Assembly (NCBI GenBank): GCA_035533075.1
Contig: DATLUO010000194.1
Span: forward strand, 1-64,000
Source of the DNA: Pirellulales bacterium
GTDB lineage: Bacteria > Planctomycetota > Planctomycetia > Pirellulales > JAICIG01
Direction of reading: 5' to 3'
Length of the DNA: 64,000 nt
A program made the translations under genes and the position numbers. A model generated the notes under the pieces. The model ran no database searches, was not told where the DNA came from, and was given only the letters and a program-made list of their open reading frames with translations. Numbering within the stretch: the first letter of the stretch is position 1; each line of letters begins with the position of its first letter. Below, piece after piece: positions 25,425 through 32,498 of the stretch.

Positions 25425-27392
25425 CTACAGATACGCCAATCGCAGTTCGACGCGGCGACCGGCGACGTCGAGGTGGCATGTCTGCGAGGTCCGTTTCGCT
25501 TTGATGAAATCGGGAATGGCGCGCAGGCAGGCGTCGAGGAAAACCAGTTCCTCGGCGGTGGCAGAACGCGGAGTGCGGCCCGGCATGAGCCGCATCACCG
25601 CGGGCCACGCTTCCGGCGCGGCGACCGGCCAGCCCAACCGCTCGATGAGCTGCAGATCGACCGCCGCCATGATCTGCGCCTCGTCGTAGCAAACCGCCAA
25701 GGCGCGGTTCTCATCGGGGCCGGCGTAGCCGCCAAGCATCGCCTTGGTGATTTCCAAGTCGTCGTAGACGCAGAGGCCCAACTGCACGCCCGTTCGCCCG
25801 AGCACGACCGCGTATCGCGGGCCCATCGCCGGGTCGTCGCAACGGATTTCGATCGGCACTTCGCCCGGCACGCGGCGCCACGGGGCCTCGCGGAAATAAT
25901 ACTCCGCCGCCTCATAGAACGATTCCATCTGGGTACGGGTCACGCCTTTGCCGTCGGCCAACGCGCACTTCTCGGAGCCGTCGATGCTGCGGGCCAAGTC
26001 GAGACAGAAGTCGTTGAACTCGGGCATTTCGTCAACCAGCCGGCAAGCGATTCCCGCGGCCTCAAGCCGCGGCCGGAGGTGGTCGTAACCATCCGAATCG
26101 GAAAGCTCGATCAGCCGCGGCCGCTGGGCCGGCCGGCCGCGCGTGCCGCACATCGCCCGAACGAGAAACTCCAGCAGCATGTCGGGCGTGGGACCGCCCG
26201 GCGTGTGCGCGGTCAGCAGCGCGCTGGCAGGCGACTTTTCAAGCACGAGTACCGACCACGGCCGATACGCCCCTTCGCGTTCGTTCATGACCCACGCCGG
26301 CGACCGCACAAAGTCGGCCTGCCACACCGCGTCGGTCTGAGGAAAGTCGCGGATATCGACGTCCTCGGCGGGCGGCTTGTCTTCCTGCTCGAGCAGGCGG
26401 TGCATGCCTTCGAGCATTTGCCCGACCGGTTGCGGATCTTTTTCGCACCGGCAGCCGACGCCGATTTTCGCCAGCCAAGGTTTCCAGGCATCGCACAAGT
26501 CGCGACGGCCCACGACCAGCTCGGCGGGCCGCGCGGGCTTGCCGTCGAGCGGACGGATAAAGGCCGGCACGAGCTCGTTCCAGGCCACCACTTCCGTAAG
26601 CGGGCGGTCGATCACGGTCATGACCCGCATCTCTTGGCCTTCGATGTTCGCCACGCCGAACAGCCACATCGCCCCATCGTCGCCCGGAAGCCCGTCGTCG
26701 CCCGGCCGCTCGTCTTGGCACCTCCTCAAACCGACTTGCCACGTTTCGCGCCGCGACGGGAGCGACCGCAGCTCGTCGTGCGGGAAGCGGCGCGGCACGT
26801 CATCCGCCTGCGCGCTCGCTGGTGGAACCTTCAAAATCCGCCTCGCCCACACCGCGGCACCCGGCACCGACCGCCAGGCCGGCAGGAACAGGCGGGCGCA
26901 GCCAAAGGCCCGCTCGGCGGTGCTCGCGTCGAACCGCACCTCGCGGCGCGCGTCGACCAACTCCTCTTGCAACAGGTAGCGTTTGAAACCCGGTTCCAGC
27001 CGGTCGGCCTCGACCAGCAGCCGCTGCGCCTCGTCGCTGTCGCCGCGGTGGCGGAAGGCATCGAGCGCCTGAACGAATCGCCACACGCCGGAGTGTTCGT
27101 CGCGCTCGCGCAGCAACTTCTCGAGCTCGCCGAACCTGCCTAGCTCGAACAAGCACGACGCCAACCAATAGCGCGCAAAGTGCGGATCGTCGGGATCCGT
27201 TACCAGCAGGTCGCGAAAAAAGAATTCGGCCTCGTCATAATGGCCGCTGGTCCACCTCGCGCACGCCACTTGAAGCCTGGGCGGCGTGGCGCCGGGCCTG
27301 GCCTCGCCGTGTGGCCCGACCGAAACCCCTTGTGCCGCAACCCGCGCCCGCCGAGGCTGTTTTTTCTTGTCCTTGCCGGCCTTTCGTGACAT
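25425..27392 (-). CDS. Large TPR-containing protein of unknown function
   Basis: A 655-residue soluble protein from ATG 27392, where a basic tail MSRKAGKDKKKQPRR begins; the longer frame to 27470 runs into likely promoter DNA. Residues about 50-130 form TPR-like helix pairs (HYDEAEFFFRDLLVTDPDDP, FARYWLASCLFELGRFGELE). The middle part alternates strands and helices (RPAELVVGRRDLCDAWKPWL, LIELSDSDGYDHLRPRLEAA). The C-terminal domain has AAEYYFREAPWRRVPGEVPI and YAVVLGRTGVQLGLCVYDD. The middle and C-terminal blocks resemble DUF6930 and DUF7309, from memory and unchecked. No catalytic motif is seen. It is a single gene. Confidence 0.6.
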   Translation of the reverse strand: MSRKAGKDKKKQPRRARVAAQGVSVGPHGEARPGATPPRLQVACARWTSGHYDEAEFFFRDLLVTDPDDPHFARYWLASCLFELGRFGELEKLLRERDEHSGVWRFVQALDAFRHRGDSDEAQRLLVEADRLEPGFKRYLLQEELVDARREVRFDASTAERAFGCARLFLPAWRSVPGAAVWARRILKVPPASAQADDVPRRFPHDELRSLPSRRETWQVGLRRCQDERPGDDGLPGDDGAMWLFGVANIEGQEMRVMTVIDRPLTEVVAWNELVPAFIRPLDGKPARPAELVVGRRDLCDAWKPWLAKIGVGCRCEKDPQPVGQMLEGMHRLLEQEDKPPAEDVDIRDFPQTDAVWQADFVRSPAWVMNEREGAYRPWSVLVLEKSPASALLTAHTPGGPTPDMLLEFLVRAMCGTRGRPAQRPRLIELSDSDGYDHLRPRLEAAGIACRLVDEMPEFNDFCLDLARSIDGSEKCALADGKGVTRTQMESFYEAAEYYFREAPWRRVPGEVPIEIRCDDPAMGPRYAVVLGRTGVQLGLCVYDDLEITKAMLGGYAGPDENRALAVCYDEAQIMAAVDLQLIERLGWPVAAPEAWPAVMRLMPGRTPRSATAEELVFLDACLRAIPDFIKAKRTSQTCHLDVAGRRVELRLAYL

Positions 27393-27444
27393 TTTGACCT
27401 CCGTGTTTTTCGTGTGCCGCGCAACTCGCGCGGGATTGCGGCCA

Positions 27445-27705
27445 TTATAATACATCGCCTCGATTGTCAAAGCTCAAGCAATTCCGATTCGTGTGAATGA
27501 GCGTTGATGAGTGTTCGAGGAATTCCAGACCTAGCGAGTTAAGGGCGAAGCCAACCCACTGACGCCAGGGAGTATCCTTCTCGCAAACCAGATCGGCCCG
27601 CGGAAACTCGATTTCCAGCAGCTCCTTCGGCACGCGCCACCTTTCGATCGCGCGATCGCCATCGGCTGTTGCCGCGCGCTGCCTCACAGAATAGGCGACC
27701 GACAC
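27445..27705 (-). CDS. Possible small protein or gene fragment
   Basis: An 86-residue frame with GTG start. Its middle, VPKELLEIEFPRADLVCEKD then PWRQWVGFALNSLGLEFLE, looks like real coding sequence, whereas both ends are of low quality. The homolog is not recognised. It may be the remnant of a longer gene. The lack of a convincing start and its position directly before the TPR gene make it doubtful. Confidence 0.3.
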   Translation of the reverse strand: MSVAYSVRQRAATADGDRAIERWRVPKELLEIEFPRADLVCEKDTPWRQWVGFALNSLGLEFLEHSSTLIHTNRNCLSFDNRGDVL

Positions 27706-27852
27706 GTCGCCCTACGTGGGGGCCAGAAAAGCTGCTGCGCTCGGCCGAGCATTCAGCCTTTCAGGTGGTGGCGTCGATGACCCGGCCCGTTCGTAAGGGG
27801 ATGAAAGATGATGTTTGGCCAGGGCGCTCCTATCGAGAAAACTGCCAGGCAT

Positions 27853-28061
27853 CTAACGCTCATCGCGCTCGGCGGAGCAAGCCTCGGTCAGGGAGCCGGG
27901 AATGACGGCCAATGCCTGCCGGACCTCTTCCAAGGTAATACTCGGATCTCCCTCCGAAAGGCAGTACGTCAGAAACGCCTTGTCCTCGATCTCGACAGCG
28001 GCGTCCGCTTCTTCATCGATGCGGACGATGACCCGTTGCTTGCTTGAATCTGCTTGAACAT
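27853..28061 (-). pseudogene. Frameshifted small antitoxin-like gene
   Basis: One frame starts at ATG 28061 (MFKQIQASN) and is soon lost. The adjacent frame then reads QRVIVRIDEEADAAVEIEDK, AFLTYCLSEGDPSITLEEV and RQALAVIPGSLTEACSAER to TAG at 27853-27855. Joined across one frameshift near 28035 they make a compact protein of about 69 residues, with a strand-rich start and acidic helical end. The second frame has no start codon of its own. This argues for a recently broken gene, or a sequencing error. Its role is unknown; size and acidity suggest an antitoxin. Confidence 0.4.
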
Positions 28062-28116
28062 CCGTGGCGGATCGGAGGGCAAATCGGTCTCACCGTCGGC
28101 CGCCAGGTGAAACGCG

Positions 28117-29301
28117 TCACGCGGCGCGGCGCAGTCCGCCAAGTCGCCCGCCGGCGATGGCGTCCAGCAAATCCAGCAGTTCGCGCTCGTAACGCTCGGC
28201 GTTGAACCGCAGCGCCTGCTTGCGGGCCAGCGAGGCGGGAAACTGATGCGGATGGGCCTCGAACCAACGCAACGCCGCCACCAGCGCTTCGGGCGTTTGC
28301 TCGTCGAAAAACAACCCCGTGCCGGCACGCCGCTCGTCCGCCGGCACGATCGTTTCCGTCGCGCCGCCGCGGCCATACGCCACCACCGGAGTGCCGCAGG
28401 CTTGGGCCTCGACCGGCACGATGCCAAAATCCTCTTGCCCCGGAAAAATCAGCGCCCGGCAACGGCGGAGATAATCGCGAATCACCTCGTCGGGCTGCCA
28501 GCCCAAAAAAGTAGCGTGCCGCCCGGCCAGCCGCTTCAGCCGCCGTGTTTCGGGCCCGGAGCCGATGATAACCAGATCGCGACGCATGCGCCGGCAGGCT
28601 TCGATCGCCAGCTCGGTTTTTTTATAGGGCACGAGTGCCGACACGCAGAGATAGAAGTTCTCGCGGCCCACCGCCGCCGGCGCGTAAAAGTCGGTATCGA
28701 CCGGCGGGTAGATGACCTCGCTGGGCCGATCGTAGCAATCGGCGATCCGCCGCGCGACCGTCTGGCTGATCGCCACGTAGTGGGTCACGCGGTGACTGCT
28801 GGCACGGTCCCACTCGCGAATGCGGTCGAGAAGCTGGTCGCGCGTCGACGACAACGTGCGGCGGGGAAGACCGAGCACGGACCCCAGCCGGCCGGACGGC
28901 TCCGGGGCCGCCCGATCTGCGAAGTAATCGTCGCGCAACTGCCAGGCATAACGCATGGGCGTGAAGCAATAGCAGACGTGCGGCACGCCCGGCGGCGGTT
29001 GCACGCCCTTGGCCACGGCGTGGCTGAAGCTGACCACCAGGTCGATGTCGGCCGGCAGACGAAAGCTCTCGATGGCCCGCGGCATGGCCGGCAGCCAATA
29101 ACGGTAGTGCCGCTCGATCCAGGGCAATCGTTGCAAGAAACTGGTGTTGATGCGCATTCGCTCGATCTCCGGCGCCAGCCGTCCCCGCGCGTGCAGCAGC
29201 GTGAACAGCTCGGCGTCGGGAAAGCGCCGGCAAAGCGCGGCCAGGCACTTTTCGCCGCCCCGCATGCCGGTGAGCCAGTCGTGGACGAGAGCGAGTTTCA
29301 T
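28117..29301 (-). CDS. Glycosyltransferase family 4
   Basis: A 394-residue GT-B glycosyltransferase that would move a sugar from a nucleotide donor to a lipid-linked or polysaccharide acceptor at the cytoplasmic face. The N-terminus MKLALVHDWLTGMRGGEK and the segment VPHVCYCFTPMRYAW are typical. The C-terminal donor domain shows RENFYLCVSALVPYKKTELA, ATFLGWQPDEVIRDYL and the ExxCG-like FGIVPVEAQACGTPVVAYG. There is no membrane segment. It is divergent from the HAD gene (45-bp gap) and has no other polysaccharide gene nearby. Sugar and acceptor are unknown. Confidence 0.88.
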   Translation of the reverse strand: MKLALVHDWLTGMRGGEKCLAALCRRFPDAELFTLLHARGRLAPEIERMRINTSFLQRLPWIERHYRYWLPAMPRAIESFRLPADIDLVVSFSHAVAKGVQPPPGVPHVCYCFTPMRYAWQLRDDYFADRAAPEPSGRLGSVLGLPRRTLSSTRDQLLDRIREWDRASSHRVTHYVAISQTVARRIADCYDRPSEVIYPPVDTDFYAPAAVGRENFYLCVSALVPYKKTELAIEACRRMRRDLVIIGSGPETRRLKRLAGRHATFLGWQPDEVIRDYLRRCRALIFPGQEDFGIVPVEAQACGTPVVAYGRGGATETIVPADERRAGTGLFFDEQTPEALVAALRWFEAHPHQFPASLARKQALRFNAERYERELLDLLDAIAGGRLGGLRRAA

Positions 29302-29346
29302 CGTCTACCTTATAGTGGGATTCATCGGAATACAGAACACAGAAAC

Positions 29347-29940
29347 GTGATCCGCGGACTGATCTTCGATCTGGACGGCACGCTCGTCGATTCGGGCCTC
29401 GACTTCGATCGCATCCGCCGCGAAATGGGCCTCGTCGAAAAGCAGCCGATTTTGGAAGCGCTCGCCGACCTTCCCGAACCGCGGCGAAGCGAGTGCTGGG
29501 CCATCCTCGACCGGCATGAGCGCGAGGGCGCCGAACGGGCCACGCTGATGCCCGGCGTGGCCGACTTGATGGCCGCCCTGGAACGACGCGGGCTTCGCCG
29601 GGCGGTTTTTACGCGAAACGGGCGGCAGGCGACGCTGCTCACCCTGCGGCGGTTGAATCTGCACTTCGACACGGTCGTCGCTCGTGAAGACGCACCCGCC
29701 AAACCCAACCCAGCCGGAATCTGGAATATCTGCGCGATCTGGGGACTGCCGCACGAGCAGGTGGCGATGGTGGGCGATTATCTGTTCGATATCGAGGCGG
29801 GGCGCCGGGCCGGAGTGCGGACGGTTTGTTACGCGGCCGGCCGCACGTTGGCCGACGTCGAAGCCTGGGGCGCGGGGTTCGCGGTCGAGTGTTTCAGCCG
29901 GCCCGAAGAATTCCTGGCTTGGCTGGAGCATTCGGGCTAG
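29347..29940 (+). CDS. HAD-family phosphatase
   Basis: A 197-residue haloacid-dehalogenase-type phosphatase. Motif I is IFDLDGTLVDSG with Asp8 (nucleophile) and Asp10. Motif II is AVFTRNG (Thr), motif III is the Lys of AKPNPAG, and motif IV is VGDYLFDIEAG. A helical cap lies between motifs I and II, as in the phosphoglycolate phosphatase subfamily. GTG 29347 is used, because motif I must lie near the start and no nearer ATG exists. The substrate is unknown. A frame reaching far upstream is antisense to the GT4 gene and is not used. Confidence 0.88.
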   Translation: MIRGLIFDLDGTLVDSGLDFDRIRREMGLVEKQPILEALADLPEPRRSECWAILDRHEREGAERATLMPGVADLMAALERRGLRRAVFTRNGRQATLLTLRRLNLHFDTVVAREDAPAKPNPAGIWNICAIWGLPHEQVAMVGDYLFDIEAGRRAGVRTVCYAAGRTLADVEAWGAGFAVECFSRPEEFLAWLEHSG

Positions 29941-29996
29941 GGGGCTTCTCGCCGATTTGCTACCATCCGGCCCCATTTTCGATGCGAGGAAACTCT

Positions 29997-31040
29997 ATGC
30001 TGTCCGGCCGGAGCAGGTTGGTGTTGGTAATCGGAAACTCACTGTTCGCGAGCGTGCTGTGCGGACCCGCGCTGGGTCAGGACGCGCCGCGCCGCAACGC
30101 ACGGACGGCCAACCGTTCGGCTCCGCCGGCGCCGCGAGCGGGCAAGAGCCAGTCGGTATATGGCCCGAAAGCACCGCCGCAGGTCGCCGCCCGCCCCCAC
30201 ACCGCCCTGGGCGGCAGGCTCGGCCAGTTCGCCCCGCAGCCGCGGCGGCCGCAGGCCTCGTGGGGCCAACTTTCGCCGGAAGAAGAATCGGAACTCGAAC
30301 TGGTGCTTCAGGCCTGGGAGAAGCAAACGAGCGAAGTGAAGACGCTGTATTGCACCTTTCAAAGCTGGAAATACGACAAGGTCTTCGGCAAAGCCGACGT
30401 GCCAAGCCGTATCTACCGCGGCGTCATCCTCTATGCCGCGCCCGACAAGGGGCATTACCGCATCACCGAAGAAGCGGAAGACCCGACGGTCGATCCGCCG
30501 TCGTTTGTGAAGAGAGACGGCGAATATTGGGTCTGTGACGGCAATGCCGTCTATGAGTTCAATTACAAAGAAAAACAGCTCATCGAGCGCCGCTTGCCCG
30601 ACGAATTGAAGGGCAAAGCGATCTCCAACAGCCCCCTGCCATTTGTGTTTGGCACCACCGCGGCGCAGATGCGCCAGCGCTATTGGATGCGACTCGTCAC
30701 GCCGCCCGATCTGGTGGGCAAAAAAATTCTCTTGCGAGTGGAACCGATGCACCCCGAAGACAGGGCAAACTATCAGCGTGCCACCGTAGTCCTGGCCGAG
30801 AAACAGATGATGCCGAAGGCGGTCAGCCTGGAACTGCCCAACGGCAACAGCATCAATTATCTCTTCGACCCGCCATCCATCAACAATCCGTGGAAGAAGT
30901 TCTGGGGGGTGTTCGAGGTGCCGGGGACGCCCCGCGGCTGGAAGCGGATCGTGGAAGATCCGCCCACCCCTGGCAATCGCCCCGCGCCTCCCGCCGACAG
31001 TCAGACACTGCGCGTGCCGATCGGTCCACGTCGCAAATAA
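29997..31040 (+). CDS. Secreted TIGR03009-type protein
   Basis: A 347-residue exported protein with signal peptide (SRLVLVIGNSLFASVLCGPALG) and a Pro/Arg/Ala-rich linker (residues 30-85). The following domain fits TIGR03009, a family I know only from planctomycetes: WEKQTSEVKTLYCTFQSWKY, VILYAAPDKGHYRI, YWVCDGNAVYEFNYKEKQLI and PLPFVFGTTAAQMRQRYWMR. It resembles lipoprotein-carrier LolA-like folds in outline. ATG 29997 was chosen because GAGGAAACTCT precedes it; an in-frame ATG lies 15 bp upstream. Function is unknown. It is the best taxonomic hint in the window. Confidence 0.8.
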   Translation: MLSGRSRLVLVIGNSLFASVLCGPALGQDAPRRNARTANRSAPPAPRAGKSQSVYGPKAPPQVAARPHTALGGRLGQFAPQPRRPQASWGQLSPEEESELELVLQAWEKQTSEVKTLYCTFQSWKYDKVFGKADVPSRIYRGVILYAAPDKGHYRITEEAEDPTVDPPSFVKRDGEYWVCDGNAVYEFNYKEKQLIERRLPDELKGKAISNSPLPFVFGTTAAQMRQRYWMRLVTPPDLVGKKILLRVEPMHPEDRANYQRATVVLAEKQMMPKAVSLELPNGNSINYLFDPPSINNPWKKFWGVFEVPGTPRGWKRIVEDPPTPGNRPAPPADSQTLRVPIGPRRK

Positions 31041-31079
31041 GCCACCTGCGCCTCGTGTGTGCCTTCGCACCGGCAACGA

Positions 31080-31307
31080 TCACTCCGCACCCACGAGCTC
31101 ATACACTCGGCCGTGCTTGAGTAGCCAAGGTCTGTCGCCGCTCTCCGCGGGGGCCGCGACCTCTTTCAACAATTCGACTTTCTCGGCTTCATAACACGGT
31201 TCGGAGGGATCGTCGGCCGGGATGACCATTTCCACGTCGACCGCGACGACAAACCGGCCACTTTCAATGAGCCGCGTTCTGGTCACTCGCTTGCCAGCGA
31301 TCCGCAT
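31080..31307 (-). CDS. Small hypothetical protein
   Basis: A 75-residue protein (MRIAGKRVTRTRLIESGRFV...), with a strand-rich N-terminal half, an acidic middle and the ending WLLKHGRVYELVGAE. ATG 31307 is three bases after the TAA of the preceding leftward remnant, so the two were once coupled. The size and pairing fit a toxin-antitoxin partner, but there is no recognised motif. Its 3' end is convergent with the TIGR03009 gene. Confidence 0.5.
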   Translation of the reverse strand: MRIAGKRVTRTRLIESGRFVVAVDVEMVIPADDPSEPCYEAEKVELLKEVAAPAESGDRPWLLKHGRVYELVGAE

Positions 31308-31310
31308 GGC

Positions 31311-31426
31311 TTACTCCTCGTCGAAAAAATGCACCATCTCGCGACTCCGACGGACCAAGCGGTATTGGGCGACGGAGCGAAACTTTCGGTGGTGATACCG
31401 TTTGGCAAGATGTAAAGAGCATCTCT
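31311..31426 (-). pseudogene. 3' remnant of a small gene cut by a hairpin repeat
   Basis: The last about 33 codons read HLAKRYHHRKFRSVAQYRLV then RRSREMVHFFDEE and stop at 31311-31313. Upstream the frame runs directly into the repeat at 31427-31514, so the 5' part is missing or replaced. The tail looks natural (basic, then acidic end) and is coupled to the next small gene. Confidence 0.35.
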
Positions 31427-31514
31427 GTAGGGAACGGACTCCGTGCCGTTCCGGAAAGTGCGATTCGACGGTATTTGGCCGGTTCACAGAACGGCACGGA
31501 GTCCGTTCCCTACA
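31427..31514. repeat. Paired 26-nt perfect inverted repeat
   Basis: Arm 1 (31427-31452) starts TGTAGGGAACGGACTCCGTG; arm 2 (31489-31514) is its exact reverse complement; the spacer is 36 bp. Each arm is itself nearly self-complementary, so the element can form two small hairpins or one long one. No second copy was seen in the window. Confidence 0.85.
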
Positions 31515-31545
31515 GAACACGGCGGGTTTTTCTTGACGGCGCGCT

Positions 31546-31614
31546 TCAATCCCAGCCACCGTTGAACAGCGTCCTGAGGAGCAAAGGCGCAAAAGGCTCC
31601 TCCTTGCCATGGCG
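31546..31614 (-). pseudogene. Tiny remnant of an ars-linked outer-membrane gene
   Basis: A leftward frame ending at TGA 31546-31548 reads KEEPFAPLLLRTLFNGGWD. The intact protein at 40490-41485 contains DEPFTPLLLRNFFTDGWDDP, which agrees at 13 of the 19 positions. It is therefore probably a leftover of a second copy of that gene beside the other ars operon. The similarity was found by eye only. Confidence 0.35.
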
Positions 31615-31663
31615 GCACTGCACGTTCCTCTCTTGACTTGGGCGCCATTGCCGCATATCGTTC

Positions 31664-31679
31664 ATCGTTGATAAACGAT
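31664..31679. promoter_or_regulatory. Candidate ArsR operator upstream of arsR
   Basis: ATCGTTGATAAACGAT, a perfect 6-bp inverted repeat with a 4-bp centre, starts 35 bp before the GTG of arsR. An extra ATCGTT at 31657-31662 extends it. A nearly identical site lies before arsD (32060-32075). The spacing and symmetry fit a dimer of an ArsR/SmtB repressor. Confidence 0.65.
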
Positions 31680-31698
31680 TTTAATAAGGACCGAAACG

Positions 31699-32031
31699 GT
31701 GAACGCCAAACGACGCTGCGTGACGCCGGCCGATCAGGCATCGCGGCCGGTCCCGGACAGCCGCGACAAAGACGAGGCGCTCGCGAAGCTGGCTTGGGCC
31801 CTCGCCCACCCGGCCAGGGCGCGCATTCTGCGCATCCTGCTGGCCCGAGAGGCGTGTATCTGCGGCGAGCTCGTCGATCAGATGGACCTGGCCCAATCGA
31901 CGGTGTCGCAGCACCTGAAAACCCTCAAGGAGTCGGGCCTGATCACGGGCGAGATCGACGGGCCCAAAGTTTGTTACGGCGTCAACACGGCTGTGCTGGC
32001 GCGGCTCAAGCAGCTCGTCGCCGCGCTCTGA
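31699..32031 (+). CDS. arsR: ArsR-family metalloid-sensing repressor
   Basis: A 110-residue winged-helix repressor. The recognition helix is LAQSTVSQHLKTLKESGLI; EACICGELVDQM supplies a Cys-x-Cys pair just before it, the As(III) site of classic ArsR proteins. The N-terminal 25 residues are an unstructured tail. GTG 31699 is used, with AAGGA ten bases upstream. It starts the rightward ars unit, and inverted repeats before arsR (31664-31679) and before arsD (32060-32075) are likely its binding sites. Arsenite or antimonite should release it. Confidence 0.92.
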   Translation: MNAKRRCVTPADQASRPVPDSRDKDEALAKLAWALAHPARARILRILLAREACICGELVDQMDLAQSTVSQHLKTLKESGLITGEIDGPKVCYGVNTAVLARLKQLVAAL

Positions 32032-32043
32032 GCGGTTTTTTTT
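32021..32043 (+). terminator. Rho-independent-type hairpin after arsR
   Basis: CCGC-GCTCTGA-GCGG followed by eight T. It overlaps the arsR stop codon. It would separate arsR from arsDA or attenuate read-through. The stem is only 4 bp, so it may be weak. Confidence 0.5.
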
Positions 32044-32059
32044 CAAACAATCAGCGTTA

Positions 32060-32075
32060 ATCGACGATAAACGAT
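32060..32075. promoter_or_regulatory. Candidate second ArsR operator, upstream of arsD
   Basis: ATCGACGATAAACGAT differs from the arsR site (ATCGTTGATAAACGAT) at two positions. It lies 45 bp before arsD, after the hairpin that follows arsR. This suggests that arsDA has its own promoter under the same repressor. Confidence 0.6.
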
Positions 32076-32119
32076 AATAATTCGTGACAGTCCGCGTCTT
32101 TGACAGAAAGGACAAAACC

Positions 32120-32482
32120 ATGACATTGCTCCAAGTCTTCGATCGGCCGATGTGCTGTCCGACCGGCCTGTGTGGCCCAAACATCGACCCCGTGCTGCCG
32201 CGTTTCGCCGCCGACCTGGACTGGCTCAAAGGGCAGGGCGTGGCGGTCGAGCGTTACAACCTCGCGCAGCAGGCGTCGGCCTTCACGGCCCACCCTGATG
32301 TCCAGCAACTGCTGGCCCGGTACGACGTGAAGTGCCTGCCCCTTATCCGCGTCGACGGCCGCGTGGTGGGCAAGGGGGTTTACGCGTCTCGCGAAATGTT
32401 GGCCCGCTGGTGCGGTCTGCAGCTCAGCCAGCCGCTGGCGCAAGCCGCGGCCAGTGCGTGTGGACAGGCGGGCTGTTGTTAA
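32120..32482 (+). CDS. arsD: Arsenite metallochaperone ArsD
   Basis: A 120-residue chaperone that hands As(III) to ArsA. The metalloid-binding Cys12, Cys13 and Cys18 (RPMCCPTGLCG) are in the same positions as in classic ArsD. The thioredoxin-like fold is suggested by LLARYDVKCLPLIRVDGRVV. A further Cys cluster closes the protein (CGQAGCC), as in some ArsD proteins. ATG 32120 follows GAAAGGAC. arsA begins 16 bp downstream. Confidence 0.95.
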   Translation: MTLLQVFDRPMCCPTGLCGPNIDPVLPRFAADLDWLKGQGVAVERYNLAQQASAFTAHPDVQQLLARYDVKCLPLIRVDGRVVGKGVYASREMLARWCGLQLSQPLAQAAASACGQAGCC

Positions 32483-32498
32483 GAAAGCGAGACACCGC

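Noticed and set aside
25353-27143. Rightward frame of 596 codons opposite the TPR protein
   Set aside because: Shadow frame; the leftward gene has TPR helices and a plausible start with a basic tail.
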